A program made the position numbers and the translations under genes. A DNA stretch of 64,000 nt from Lentimicrobiaceae bacterium (GTDB taxonomy: Bacteria; Bacteroidota; Bacteroidia; Bacteroidales; JALOCA01). Below the pieces are notes generated by a model, which was given only the letters and a program-made list of their open reading frames with translations, was not told the origin of the DNA and searched no databases. Location of the stretch: positions 24,831 to 88,830 of the forward strand of contig JALOCA010000010.1 in assembly GCA_023227965.1 (NCBI GenBank), read 5' to 3'. Shown piece by piece: positions 18,320 to 27,536 of the stretch. Positions within the stretch are counted from its first letter, which is position 1, and the number at the start of each line of letters is the position of its first letter.

Positions 18320-19291
18320 TCATGCGCAGGCTATTGCATCCAAAAATCTGAAAATGGAATCTGCATCGCTTAGCGACATCAATTGCAACCGTTTGCTTTT
18401 AAAGTCAGGAATGGATTTGAAATAATTGGCGTAATGTTTCCGCATTTCGAATACTGCCCTTTTTTCACCTTTATACTCCACAGCACCTGCCAGATGTTGT
18501 TTGCATACTTCCACTTTTTCCTGTAATGAAGGAGCCGGTAACAAGTTCCGGGTAGATAGAAACGCTTTTATATCCCTGAAAATCCATGGATTTCCAATTG
18601 CTGCCCTGCCAATCATAATTCCGTCAACTCCATGACGTTCCATCATCTCGAGGGCTTTTTGCGGGTGGGTAATATCTCCGTTGCCTATCACCGGGATTTT
18701 CATACGCGGGTTCTTTTTCACTTCCCCTATCAACGTCCAATCGGCTTCGCCCCTGTACATCTGGGACTTGGTTCGACCATGAATGGTAATAGACCTGATA
18801 CCACAATCCTGTAACTGCTCAGCTATTTCCACTATATTTTTATTTTTATCGTCCCAACCCAGCCGGGTTTTTACGCTTACCGGAATTGAAACGGAATCTA
18901 CAACGGTACGGGTAATTTTTACCATTTCGGGTAGGTTGTTCAATAATCCGGCACCTCCCCCTTTCGAGACTACTTTTTTGACCGGGCATCCGAAGTTAAT
19001 GTCAATCAAATCGGGTTGCGCTTCCGCAGCCATTTCAGCAGCCCGTTGCATGGAGGAGGCATCATGCCCGAAAATCTGTATACCTACCGGTCGTTCTTCT
19101 TCCGAAAACAATAATTTGCGTGTACTTTTCACGGCATCGCGTATCAAACCCTCCGATGAAATAAACTCAGAAAAAACCATATTGGCTCCCATCTTCCGGC
19201 AAATCAGGCGAAATGCAGGATCAGTAATGTCTTCCATGGGTGCAAGCATCACGGGTTTTTCCGAAAAAATAAGGTTTCCGATGGCAATCAT
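18320..19291 (-). CDS. dusB: tRNA-dihydrouridine synthase
   Basis: 323 residues, flavoenzyme that reduces uridine to dihydrouridine in the tRNA D-loop. Motifs: MLAPMEDITDPAFRLICR, GIQIFGHD, DLIDINFGCPVKKVVSKGGGAGLL (active-site Cys in NFGCP), SVKTRLGWDD, ITIHGRTKSQMYRGEADW, PVIGNGDI and DGIMIGRAAIGNPW. The ATG at 19291 sits only about 6 bases after a -7 element, so the mRNA may be leaderless. Confidence 0.94.
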   Translation of the reverse strand: MIAIGNLIFSEKPVMLAPMEDITDPAFRLICRKMGANMVFSEFISSEGLIRDAVKSTRKLLFSEEERPVGIQIFGHDASSMQRAAEMAAEAQPDLIDINFGCPVKKVVSKGGGAGLLNNLPEMVKITRTVVDSVSIPVSVKTRLGWDDKNKNIVEIAEQLQDCGIRSITIHGRTKSQMYRGEADWTLIGEVKKNPRMKIPVIGNGDITHPQKALEMMERHGVDGIMIGRAAIGNPWIFRDIKAFLSTRNLLPAPSLQEKVEVCKQHLAGAVEYKGEKRAVFEMRKHYANYFKSIPDFKSKRLQLMSLSDADSIFRFLDAIACA

Positions 19292-19296
19292 GCCTG

Positions 19297-19304
19297 CAAA
19301 AATA
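19297..19304 (-). promoter_or_regulatory. -7 promoter element for dusB
   Basis: TATTTTTG on the minus strand. The expected transcription start coincides with the dusB ATG. Confidence 0.45.
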
Positions 19305-19413
19305 AGGTTTTTGCACCACAGAAGGTTTTTTAAAAACCACCATTCAATAATTGTTTGGCATTATCACACTTTAAATGCGTAATGTGTATTTTTACCCATT
19401 CAATCTACGTATT

Positions 19414-20367
19414 ATGTTCAAGCATTTCTTTCCTCCATTCCAACGGCTTTCTCACGTAAGAAGAATTGTTCTATTTCTTTTTGTAATGCTTGCTTCTACC
19501 TTTTTTGTTTTTTTAACCGGTTTGCTTATCGGGGTTTCTTTTTTTGGAAAAGAGATTTTGCATCAGCTTCCTGCGATGAGTAATCCTGCAAATCCGGAAA
19601 ACATTCCCCTACTGAAATATCTGCAAATAGTAAGCCAGGTAGGCATGTTTGTATTGCCGCCCCTGTTGTTTGCCTTTTTAGTAAGTTTTTCGCCCGGGAA
19701 ATATCTGGGCTTTATTCGCAAACCTCAGCTTTTTACCCTGGTTATAACGGTGTTACTTGTTCTGTTTTCTATGCCTCTTATTAATATTTTTATCCTGCTT
19801 AACGAATCGCTACAGTTACCGGCTTTTTTGAAAGAAGTGGAAAATTGGATAATACATTCAGAAAAAGAGGCAAACCAGCTCACGGAAGCATTTCTTAACA
19901 CCTCAACACCAGGAGGACTGATGGTGAATATTCTCATGATGGCACTGCTGCCTGCAATCGGCGAAGAATTGGTGTTCAGGGGAGCAATTTTACGCCTGCT
20001 ATTCGACTGGACAAAAAACAAACATTGGGCAGTATGCATCTCAGCGATAGTATTTAGCGCCTTTCACTTGCAGTTTTTTGGTTTTTTGCCCCGGATGTTG
20101 CTGGGGATGTTGTTCGGATATTTGGTATTGTGGTCTGGTTCGTTATGGGTAGCAGTTTTTGCCCATTTTATAAACAACATTTATGCTGTAATTACAACGT
20201 ATATAACTAATAATGCCGAATCTCCACTGAATGGTAGCGAAACGATACAGGATAGCATGCTGACATTAATCAGCAGTGGGATTGTCGTAATCGCATTATT
20301 ATTTATTGTCTTCATAACAGAAAAACGCAGAGATATGGCTTATAATTTTAGTTTACCTGAACGTTAA
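19414..20367 (+). CDS. CPBP family intramembrane metalloprotease
   Basis: 317 residues from ATG 19414; a further in-frame ATG at 19375 adds 13 residues and cannot be excluded. About eight membrane segments. The CAAX-protease/bacteriocin-processing (Abi) motifs are in order: EELVFRGAILRLLF (EExxxR), FSAFHLQFFGFLPRMLLGMLFGYLV (FxxxH), then HFINNIYAV. These residues bind the metal within the membrane. Substrate unknown. Confidence 0.85.
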   Translation: MFKHFFPPFQRLSHVRRIVLFLFVMLASTFFVFLTGLLIGVSFFGKEILHQLPAMSNPANPENIPLLKYLQIVSQVGMFVLPPLLFAFLVSFSPGKYLGFIRKPQLFTLVITVLLVLFSMPLINIFILLNESLQLPAFLKEVENWIIHSEKEANQLTEAFLNTSTPGGLMVNILMMALLPAIGEELVFRGAILRLLFDWTKNKHWAVCISAIVFSAFHLQFFGFLPRMLLGMLFGYLVLWSGSLWVAVFAHFINNIYAVITTYITNNAESPLNGSETIQDSMLTLISSGIVVIALLFIVFITEKRRDMAYNFSLPER

Positions 20368-20373
20368 TTTTTT

Positions 20374-20381
20374 TACTTTTG
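20374..20381 (+). promoter_or_regulatory. -7 promoter element for corA
   Basis: TACTTTTG, about 67 bases upstream of the corA ATG. Confidence 0.45.
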
Positions 20382-20447
20382 CAAAAAAATAAACCAATAC
20401 CGGAATGTAGAAAATAACGTAAATATTAATTTTTCAGGGAAGGAAAT

Positions 20448-21356
20448 ATGATTGAAACAATAAAAATCGGGACTCTGAAGTGGCATCATTCGCTCAGTCC
20501 TACCGACGCAGACCTTCAGTATTTATTAGATAACTTTCATTTCCATCCTCTGGATATAGAAGACTGTAAAAGTTTCAACCAAAGACCTAAAATTGATATT
20601 TACGATGATTACTACTTTATCATTCTACATTTTCCATATTTCGACAGAGAAAATAAGTTTCTGAAAATAAAAGAAGTAAAAATTTTCTGGGGCAAGGATT
20701 ATATTATCACCATAGGGCAATCGCACTGGGTGGTAAAAATTATGTTTAACCAGGCAAAAGAACGACCTGAAGAAAGCGGAATTTTGGATGTAGGCACCAG
20801 TGATGCCCTGCTTTACAAAATTCTCGAGCGTCTGATGACCGAAACCCTGTCGCTTATCAACAAAATAGGGAATGAGGTAGATTTTATTAACCGCGATCTT
20901 TTTGTAAAGCGCGCTGAACGCATTATTGAGCGGATATCCGTTACGCGGAAAAATATTATTTTGCTGAATACCATTTTCAAACCCCAGTTGCGACTTTTCC
21001 ATAAATTTGAATCGGGCGAAATTGAAGGTTATGCCGAAAACATGGAAGAATACTGGGGTAATATTCTCGATTATTACCAGAAAATGTGGGACTTAACCGA
21101 AGATTACCAGGAAATGATTGAAGGTCTTGCCAAAACTTTTGACTCTTTACAGACCAATAAAATAAACGAAATAATGAAGGTGCTCACCTTCTTTTCCTCC
21201 ATTATGCTTCCGCTTACTTTCATCACGGGTTTGTACGGAATGAATATTGGGCTACCATTTCAGAGCCATCCCAATTCGTTTTGGATAGTAGTGAGTTTCA
21301 TGGTATTCGTTATTTTTGCCCTGATTTATTTTTTCAAGCGGATGCGCTGGATGTAA
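20448..21356 (+). CDS. corA: CorA family magnesium/divalent metal transporter
   Basis: 302 residues. A large N-terminal cytoplasmic alpha/beta domain (DIEDCKSFNQRPKIDIYDDYYFIILHFP), a long helix, then two C-terminal membrane segments with YGMNIGLPF at the pore mouth, the CorA GMN signature, and a basic C-terminus (FKRMRWM). Forms a pentameric channel for Mg2+ or similar ions. The gene stop is 8 bases from that of the DAHP synthase/chorismate mutase gene running in the opposite direction. Confidence 0.93.
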   Translation: MIETIKIGTLKWHHSLSPTDADLQYLLDNFHFHPLDIEDCKSFNQRPKIDIYDDYYFIILHFPYFDRENKFLKIKEVKIFWGKDYIITIGQSHWVVKIMFNQAKERPEESGILDVGTSDALLYKILERLMTETLSLINKIGNEVDFINRDLFVKRAERIIERISVTRKNIILLNTIFKPQLRLFHKFESGEIEGYAENMEEYWGNILDYYQKMWDLTEDYQEMIEGLAKTFDSLQTNKINEIMKVLTFFSSIMLPLTFITGLYGMNIGLPFQSHPNSFWIVVSFMVFVIFALIYFFKRMRWM

Positions 21357-21364
21357 AATTACGC

Positions 21365-22441
21365 TTATTGTTCTAAAATTTGTGTTTGTATTCTGATGGA
21401 TTCCCTATGTATTTCATCGAGCAGGCGCATTAAGAATTCTAAATCAAGACTGGACTCCCCGCCTCTTGCTTGCCAATCATTTATAATATTTCGCCAACGT
21501 TGTATTTGTAAAATGGTAATATTGTTTTCTTTTTTGTACTGTCCGATTTCTTTTACCACTTCCATACGACGACCCACTATATCTATCAGGGCAGAATCTA
21601 GTTTGTCAATTTCATTTCGCAATAAATCCAACCTGGTTTCAAATTCCGTATTGCCTGAAGGCTTTCTTATAATCAAATTATCAAGCAATTCTTTGAGTTG
21701 AACGGGTGAAATTTGCTGACGTGCATCTGTAAGGGCTTTTTCCGGATGCACATGTGTTTCTATCATCAAACCATCCATTTCCAAATCGAGGGCTTTTTGT
21801 GAAATACCAGCTATAAGCTCTCTTTTTCCGGTAATATGGCTGGGATCGCAAAGGATAGGCAGTCCGGGAACCCGACGTTTAAGTTCAATAGGAATTTCCC
21901 ACATGGGTGCATTACGGCAGGGAGTTTTCACAAAAGAGGAAAAGCCTCTGTGTACAGCAATTATAATATCTATCCCTGCTTTTTTCACCCGTTCAATAGC
22001 TCCCATCCATGCTTCAATATCAGGGCTTACCGGATTTTTTATCATTACAACAGTATGAACACCTTTCAGGGCTACCGCTATTTCCTGTATAGAAAAAGGA
22101 TTTACTACCGTACGTGCTCCTATCCAAAGTACATCCACCGAATGCAGCAGGGCTTGTTCTACATGTGCAGAATTAGCCACTTCTACTGCCGTAAGCATCC
22201 CCGTTTCGGCTTTTACCCTTTGCAACCATTGCAAGCCTTTATTTCCTACTCCTTCGAAACTGTTGGGCCGTGTACGGGGTTTCCATATTCCTGCCCTGAA
22301 AACCTTAGTGTTTGTCAACCGACTGATTTCCTTTGCGGTAGCCAATAATTGTTCTTCACTTTCGGCACTGCACGGTCCGGCAACGACCAATGGCTTCGGA
22401 CTATTTAACCAATTGTGTATAGGCGAAATATCAGGCATCAT
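21365..22441 (-). CDS. Bifunctional DAHP synthase / chorismate mutase (type II)
   Basis: 358 residues from ATG 22441 (357 from the adjacent ATG 22438). A longer in-frame start at 22468 would lie upstream of the promoter element and is rejected. Residues to about 265 are the KdsA-like DAHP synthase: VVAGPCSAES, RAGIWKPRTRPNSFEGVG, VLWIGARTVVNPF, DPSHITGKR, LMIETHVHPEKAL. Residues from about 280 form an AroQ chorismate mutase helix bundle (RLDLLRNEIDKLDSALIDIVGRRMEVVKEIGQYKKEN). The fusion is typical of Bacteroidota and allows allosteric control of the first shikimate step by prephenate. Confidence 0.94.
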   Translation of the reverse strand: MMPDISPIHNWLNSPKPLVVAGPCSAESEEQLLATAKEISRLTNTKVFRAGIWKPRTRPNSFEGVGNKGLQWLQRVKAETGMLTAVEVANSAHVEQALLHSVDVLWIGARTVVNPFSIQEIAVALKGVHTVVMIKNPVSPDIEAWMGAIERVKKAGIDIIIAVHRGFSSFVKTPCRNAPMWEIPIELKRRVPGLPILCDPSHITGKRELIAGISQKALDLEMDGLMIETHVHPEKALTDARQQISPVQLKELLDNLIIRKPSGNTEFETRLDLLRNEIDKLDSALIDIVGRRMEVVKEIGQYKKENNITILQIQRWRNIINDWQARGGESSLDLEFLMRLLDEIHRESIRIQTQILEQ

Positions 22442-22445
22442 GCCG

Positions 22446-22453
22446 CAAAAGTA
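22446..22453 (-). promoter_or_regulatory. -7 promoter element for the DAHP synthase/chorismate mutase gene
   Basis: TACTTTTG on the minus strand, 5 to 8 bases before the two candidate ATGs, implying an essentially leaderless mRNA. Confidence 0.5.
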
Positions 22454-22552
22454 CAAAAAAAGCCCCATAAAAATGCCTTTCGTTTCTTCGCAGTTTCACT
22501 TGATAATGAAGTGAAATTTTCGTTTTTTTGCATTGCAATTTAAAAACAAAAA

Positions 22553-23959
22553 ATGAAAGCTTTTGAAAAAATAAAAATTAAGGATCTCCTTGGAAAAGAA
22601 TCACCCGTTGCAATTGGGGAAGAAGTTACGATAAATGGTTGGGTACGAACAAAAAGAGGGAACAAAAATATTGCATTTATCGCAGTAAATGACGGTTCTA
22701 TAGTACATAGCATTCAGGTAGTTGTAAACATTGCCGATTTTGACGAAGAGTTGCTCAAACAGATTACCACCGGTTCATGTGTTTCGGTAAGCGGGAAATT
22801 AGTGGAATCCGCCGGACAAGGGCAAAATATTGAAATTCTGGTAAATAAAATAATTATTCACGGAACCGCTGACGCAGCAGAATATCCTTTACAGAAAAAG
22901 GGACATACCCTGGAATTTTTACGTGAAATTGCCCATTTGCGTCCTCGTACCAATACGTTTGGTGCAGTCTTACGTATCCGCCATGCCATGGCTTTTGCCA
23001 TTCACAAATATTTTAACGACAGAGGTTTCTATTATATTCATACACCTATCATTACCGGTTCTGACGCCGAAGGTGCCGGAGCCATGTTCAGGGTAACAGT
23101 TTTAGACGAAAAAAATCCTCCTTTGAATGAAACCGGAAAAGTTGATTTTTCGAAAGATTTTTTTGGAAAAATGACAAAACTTACCGTTTCCGGCCAGCTT
23201 GAAGCCGAACTGGGAGCTCTTGCTCTTTCGTTGGTTTACACTTTTGGTCCTACTTTCCGTGCCGAAAATTCAAACACTCCACGCCATCTTGCTGAATTTT
23301 GGATGATAGAACCCGAAATGGCTTTTTATGACATTAACGATAACATGGACCTAGCTGAAGATTTTCTTAAATCTTTAGTCAATTATGCTCTTGAAAATTG
23401 CAGGGAAGACCTGAATTTTCTTAATAAAATGTATGATAACGAGCTTATTGAAAGATTACAATTCGTCGTAAACAACAACTTCAAAAGGCTTAGTTATACC
23501 GAAGCCATACAAATTTTGTTACAGTCAGGTCAATCGTTCGAGTTTCCGGTCGAATGGGGTTGCGATTTGCAAGCTGAACACGAACGCTACCTCGTGGAAA
23601 AACATTTTTCATGCCCGGTAATTCTGACTGATTACCCTAAAGAAATCAAGGCTTTTTACATGAAACAAAACGACGACGGAAAAACCGTGAGGGCTATGGA
23701 CGTACTATTTCCGAAAATTGGCGAAATTATCGGAGGTTCGCAACGCGAAGAAGTATATAGTAAATTGATCAACAGAATCAACGAATTGGGAATACCCGAA
23801 AAAGACGTTTGGTGGTACCTCGAAACCCGGAAATTCGGAACAGCACCACATAGCGGTTTTGGCCTTGGATTTGAACGTCTTATATTGTTTATAACCGGAC
23901 TCTCTAACATACGCGACGTAATTCCTTTTCCACGTACTCCACAAAATGCCGAATTTTAA
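22553..23959 (+). CDS. asnS: Asparaginyl-tRNA synthetase
   Basis: 468 residues, the family length. Charges tRNA-Asn with asparagine. N-terminal OB-fold anticodon-binding domain (VTINGWVRTKRGNKNIAFIAVNDGS), then the class II core: motif 2 FGPTFRAENSNTPRHLAEFWMIEPEMAF and motif 3 GFGLGFERLILFITGLSNIRDVIPFPRTP. The FRAENSNTPRH form separates AsnRS from AspRS. Upstream of rpoN, in the same direction. Confidence 0.97.
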   Translation: MKAFEKIKIKDLLGKESPVAIGEEVTINGWVRTKRGNKNIAFIAVNDGSIVHSIQVVVNIADFDEELLKQITTGSCVSVSGKLVESAGQGQNIEILVNKIIIHGTADAAEYPLQKKGHTLEFLREIAHLRPRTNTFGAVLRIRHAMAFAIHKYFNDRGFYYIHTPIITGSDAEGAGAMFRVTVLDEKNPPLNETGKVDFSKDFFGKMTKLTVSGQLEAELGALALSLVYTFGPTFRAENSNTPRHLAEFWMIEPEMAFYDINDNMDLAEDFLKSLVNYALENCREDLNFLNKMYDNELIERLQFVVNNNFKRLSYTEAIQILLQSGQSFEFPVEWGCDLQAEHERYLVEKHFSCPVILTDYPKEIKAFYMKQNDDGKTVRAMDVLFPKIGEIIGGSQREEVYSKLINRINELGIPEKDVWWYLETRKFGTAPHSGFGLGFERLILFITGLSNIRDVIPFPRTPQNAEF

Positions 23960-24033
23960 TCTCGATCTGGATATTTTTATTAACTTTACTCAATCATTAG
24001 TACCATAGTTTTTATCAGACAGTAAGGGGCATC

Positions 24034-25482
24034 ATGCAAAAGATTAAACTAGAACAAAGGTTGCTTCAGAAACTTTCTCCTCAGCAAATTTTGCTGATGA
24101 AACTGCTGCAAATACCCTCTATTGCTCTCGAACAAAGAATTAAACAGGAAATAGAAGAAAATCCTGCATTGGAAGATATTGCCGGCGAGGAAAATCTGAA
24201 AGAAAACGAACAGGAAAACGAGGAAAATCAGGAAGAATATGATGCAGATAATGAGGAATTTGACATAACTGATTATGTTGACGATGACGAAACACCTTCT
24301 TACCGGCTCAACAGTTACAACACTTCGCCCGATGATGAATTCAGGGAAACTCCCTTCGTTTCGGGGCTGAGTTTTCATGAATACCTGCAGCAACAATTAG
24401 GACTTCGGCAACTTACCGAAAAAGAGAATACCATTGCGCAAACCATTATCGGTAACCTCGACGAAGCCGGTTATCTGCAACGCGAAGTAGCTGCTATGGT
24501 TGACGATTTGGCTTTCTCACAAAATATTTCCACTACTAAAAATGAAATTCTGGATGCATTGAAATACATTCAGCAACTCGATCCTCCCGGTGTTGGCGCC
24601 CGTAATCTTCAGGAATGTATTATATTACAACTACAGCGGATGAATGCAACCCCTCCGGTGCAACTGGCAATACGGATTATTGACCGCTATTTCGACGATT
24701 TTACAAAAAAACATTACGATAAGATTATTAAAAAAACCAATATTGACGAAGCCCGGCTCAAGCAAGCTGTCAACGAAATATTACGATGTAATCCCAAGCC
24801 TGGAAGCTATTTTTCCGACACCTCAAAATCAAATCAATATATCACTCCCGATTTTATCCTGACAAATAAAGACGGCGATCTTGAACTTAGTTTGAATGCC
24901 AAAAACACCCCTGAACTCAGAATTAGCAAAACATATCTTGATATGCTCGAAGCATATTCCGAAAATAAAAACAACGTATCTCATAAAGAAGCTGTAAGCT
25001 TTATCAAACAAAAACTTGATTCGGCAAAATGGTTTATTGATGCAATAAAACAACGGCAGAATACCTTATACATTACCATGAATGCCATTCTGCAATACCA
25101 GAAAGAATATTTTCTGGAGGGAGATGAAACAAAGCTTAAGCCAATGATTCTTAAGGATATTGCAGAACTTGTTCACCTTGACATTTCTACCATTTCGCGG
25201 GTGGCAAACAGCAAATACGTACAAACACCTTTTGGAATTTTTTTGCTGAAAAGTTTTTTTTCCGAATCAATGCAGACAGATTCGGGAGAAGAAGTATCCA
25301 CACGGGAAATTAAAAAAATTCTATCCAACTGCATAGAAGCAGAAAATAAAAGCAAACCCCTGACCGACGAACAATTAACCGATATTCTTATTGAAAAGGG
25401 ATATAACATTGCCAGGCGTACAGTAGCTAAATACCGTGAACAACTTAACATATCCATTGCACGCCTGCGTAAGGAACTTTAG
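24034..25482 (+). CDS. rpoN: RNA polymerase sigma-54 factor
   Basis: 482 residues. Region I is a Gln/Leu-rich activator-interaction segment (LEQRLLQKLSPQQILLMKLLQIP), region II is very acidic (residues about 45-90), and region III ends with an HTH (DISTISRVANSKYVQTPFGIF) and a perfect RpoN box ARRTVAKYRE near the C-terminus. The factor recognises -24/-12 promoters and needs AAA+ activators; none is encoded in this window. Confidence 0.97.
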   Translation: MQKIKLEQRLLQKLSPQQILLMKLLQIPSIALEQRIKQEIEENPALEDIAGEENLKENEQENEENQEEYDADNEEFDITDYVDDDETPSYRLNSYNTSPDDEFRETPFVSGLSFHEYLQQQLGLRQLTEKENTIAQTIIGNLDEAGYLQREVAAMVDDLAFSQNISTTKNEILDALKYIQQLDPPGVGARNLQECIILQLQRMNATPPVQLAIRIIDRYFDDFTKKHYDKIIKKTNIDEARLKQAVNEILRCNPKPGSYFSDTSKSNQYITPDFILTNKDGDLELSLNAKNTPELRISKTYLDMLEAYSENKNNVSHKEAVSFIKQKLDSAKWFIDAIKQRQNTLYITMNAILQYQKEYFLEGDETKLKPMILKDIAELVHLDISTISRVANSKYVQTPFGIFLLKSFFSESMQTDSGEEVSTREIKKILSNCIEAENKSKPLTDEQLTDILIEKGYNIARRTVAKYREQLNISIARLRKEL

Positions 25483-25505
25483 CTTCGCAAAATAAATCGT
25501 TTTTT

Positions 25506-26117
25506 ATGAACCAACGCTTTGAGAAAATTATTTCTGGAGTCTTCCACCCTGTGCTGATACCTTCGTATATGTTGCTGGTAATGATGAACCAGTCGTATTA
25601 TTACGTTTATATCTTAACCCTAAAAGGGAAGTTTATTTTATTTGGTATCTCTTTTCTTTTTACTGCATTTTTTCCTCTCGCGATGATTTTTATTCTCCTG
25701 AAAAAAAAGTGGATAGCATCTCTCACTATGCACTCCCGTGAAGAACGGATTTATCCGCTATTTATCACTTCAATATTGTATTTTTCAACGTATTACCTGT
25801 TCAGGCAATCGTCGGTTTTTCCTGTTTTTGAAGTATTTCTGTTAGGTTCGATTATGCTGATAACCATTGCGTTACTGACGAATTTTTTCTGGAAAATCAG
25901 CATCCATTGTCTGGCTCTCGGAGGAGTAGTGGGGACTTTTATTGGTCTTTCGGCAAGGTATAACATTGCCAATATGTATCAGATAATAATAACTATTTTG
26001 CTTTCCGGAATAGTTGCATACTCCCGTCTTGCACTCAGGGAACATAGCTCCTTACAGGTATATACAGGGTTTACTACCGGAGCCGTAGTTATGTTTTTAT
26101 TATTTTTTATGTTGTAA
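25506..26117 (+). CDS. PAP2-like membrane phosphatase family protein
   Basis: 203 residues with about six membrane segments. The end of the protein carries SIHCLALGG and, later, AYSRLALREHSSLQVYTGFTTG, which resemble the SxxH and SRxxxxxHxxxxV motifs of PAP2 (type 2 phosphatidic acid phosphatase). The first PAP2 motif (KxxxxxxRP) is not evident and the last Asp is absent, so activity is doubtful. Lies 23 bases after rpoN in the same direction. Its stop is 3 bases from the opposing outer-membrane protein gene. Confidence 0.6.
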   Translation: MNQRFEKIISGVFHPVLIPSYMLLVMMNQSYYYVYILTLKGKFILFGISFLFTAFFPLAMIFILLKKKWIASLTMHSREERIYPLFITSILYFSTYYLFRQSSVFPVFEVFLLGSIMLITIALLTNFFWKISIHCLALGGVVGTFIGLSARYNIANMYQIIITILLSGIVAYSRLALREHSSLQVYTGFTTGAVVMFLLFFML

Positions 26118-26120
26118 TAA

Positions 26121-26858
26121 TCAGAAAGGACGTAGCGCCAAACCCACAGAAATCGGGTAGGTATCAGGTCCTTTCCCGTCTTTAAACAAGGAAGAAAGAG
26201 AATAATATCCCATTACGTTAATCCATTTATAACCTACTTCTGCCTTGATTCCGTAACGCATGGATTCAATATTGGGGATCTTATTCATTTTAACGGAATA
26301 AGAATCAAATTGATTGTCATTATTAAAATCCATATATTCGTCGCCTTTGTACTTGGTATGGCTGCTTAGCAAAAATCCAATTTTAAAACCTAAAGCCGCC
26401 CTGAATTCGCTCTTGCTTTTATAGCGAAATTCCATTGGTATATCGAAATAGGCTATCGAAATTTTATTTTTTTTATAATTTACCTTATGTATATCCCCGT
26501 TAATTGTAACTGAATCAGGTATTTTATCGAAGTAAGAGATATTATTTGTGTCTACTTTGGGTAATGCATTGCTATGAAAATTATGTGTGCCCAGTCCGAT
26601 TCCGATAGCAAAGCTAAAGGGTGTTTTGCCGCTTTTACCAATAGGAGAATTATAGGTAAAATAATAGTTTGTTCCTATGTTGATTGTTTTTGCTGTGATA
26701 TTGTCGGGAACATTCATCCATATATCGGTAAAAACATCCATTCCTGTACTAAATTTTTCGCTTTTTACCGTCGGAACGTTTTCGTTATTTTCATTTTGAG
26801 CAAAAACATAAGAAAATGAAACCATTAGAATAATTACAAGAAAAATTTCTTTTTTCAT
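26121..26858 (-). CDS. Outer-membrane beta-barrel protein (PorT-like/OMP_b-brl type)
   Basis: 245 residues from ATG 26858. The in-frame start at 26933 precedes a -7 element and is rejected. Signal peptide MKKEIFLVIILMVSFSYVFAQ, then alternating strands with aromatic caps (NIGTNYYFTYNSP, FSFAIGIGLGTHNF, AYFDIPMEFRYKS, RAALGFKIGFLLSSH, GIKAEVGYKWINVMGYYSLSSLF) and a C-terminal strand ending in Phe (ISVGLALRPF), all typical of a small beta-barrel. Function unknown. Confidence 0.75.
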   Translation of the reverse strand: MKKEIFLVIILMVSFSYVFAQNENNENVPTVKSEKFSTGMDVFTDIWMNVPDNITAKTINIGTNYYFTYNSPIGKSGKTPFSFAIGIGLGTHNFHSNALPKVDTNNISYFDKIPDSVTINGDIHKVNYKKNKISIAYFDIPMEFRYKSKSEFRAALGFKIGFLLSSHTKYKGDEYMDFNNDNQFDSYSVKMNKIPNIESMRYGIKAEVGYKWINVMGYYSLSSLFKDGKGPDTYPISVGLALRPF

Positions 26859-26896
26859 CTTACGGGGGGGTTGGTTTATACAACATACTTGGTATG

Positions 26897-26904
26897 CAAA
26901 TATA
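26897..26904 (-). promoter_or_regulatory. -7 promoter element for the outer-membrane protein gene
   Basis: TATATTTG on the minus strand, 38 bases before ATG 26858. Confidence 0.5.
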
Positions 26905-26949
26905 CGTAGAGTTCGAGAATTTGTTGCAGACAAAAGAAAATTTATTTAC

Positions 26950-26980
26950 AAAAAAAGCCGCTCTGGTTAAGAAACGGCTT
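26950..26980 (-). terminator. Rho-independent terminator of the small zinc-ribbon operon
   Basis: On the minus strand AAGCCG, a 14-base loop region, CGGCTT, then a run of T. It sits just after the 62-residue protein gene and before the outer-membrane protein promoter. Confidence 0.75.
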
Positions 26981-27018
26981 CAGCGTGGAAAAACAGGGGA
27001 AAAACCATCCTAATTTTA

Positions 27019-27207
27019 CTAGGCTGGTGTATGTTGATTAAATTTAGTGTTTTTATAAAAATATTTCATATAAACATAACCGGCTACAGGCGTTAAAAAT
27101 ATACCTATCAGCAAGCATTTAAGCCCTCCGGAACTCATTTTTTCACACAGGTTAATGAAGGGCAGCAGTAAAACAATATAAGCGATAAGAAGAAAATCCA
27201 ACCACAT
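27019..27207 (-). CDS. Small two-helix membrane protein
   Basis: 62 residues. Two hydrophobic segments (FLLIAYIVLLLPFINL and CLLIGIFLTPVAGYVYM) joined by a short polar turn with KMSSGGLK, and a basic tail. No family recognised. It begins 10 bases after the zinc-ribbon ORF in the same direction and is followed by a clear terminator, which supports a real two-gene transcript. A similar helix-GG-helix layout is seen in short proteins that bind membranes, but I cannot assign a role. Confidence 0.6.
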   Translation of the reverse strand: MWLDFLLIAYIVLLLPFINLCEKMSSGGLKCLLIGIFLTPVAGYVYMKYFYKNTKFNQHTPA

Positions 27208-27217
27208 AGTTTCTTTT

Positions 27218-27370
27218 TTAGATTATTTTTTTCACATAGCCATCTTTTTCACAAATTGGGCACATAATACCCTTTTTGGAAGTAACATATCCGCACCTAC
27301 GGCATTTATAAAAGTGCATTACATCGCTCTTCTTTTTAATAAACCGAGGTATTCGCAAGCCGATTTTCAT
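27218..27370 (-). CDS. 50-residue zinc-ribbon protein
   Basis: Read directly from the minus strand: ATG at 27370, TAA at 27218-27220. It is basic at the N-terminus (MKIGLRIPRFIKKKSD), then has two CxxC knuckles, CRRC and CPIC, spaced as in a rubredoxin-like or zinc-ribbon fold. The order CRRCGY...CPICEKDG suggests one zinc site. Role unknown; the gene precedes the small membrane protein and shares its terminator. Confidence 0.6.
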   Translation of the reverse strand: MKIGLRIPRFIKKKSDVMHFYKCRRCGYVTSKKGIMCPICEKDGYVKKII

Positions 27371-27500
27371 TTTGGAAATGTTATGCAACAAAATTATAAT
27401 TAAAAACTTGAAAAATATCCGCGACTTTTCAAACGTATGGTTTTAGCAGAAATTCGTATGGTTTTTCAAGAAAAGCGCTAAAATGGATTCTAACAAAAAT

Positions 27501-27534
27501 AAAAATTCCTCTGTTGAACCGCAGAGGAATTTTT
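27501..27534 (-). terminator. Terminator behind the tRNA gene (bidirectional form)
   Basis: A 13-bp perfect inverted repeat, AAAAATTCCTCTG and CAGAGGAATTTTT, around an 8-base loop. It lies immediately 3' of the tRNA on the minus strand. Confidence 0.75.
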
Positions 27535-27536
27535 TG

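Noticed and set aside
26121..26933. Longer N-terminus of the outer-membrane protein
   Set aside because: The promoter element at 26897-26904 lies inside the extension, and the signal peptide begins at ATG 26858.
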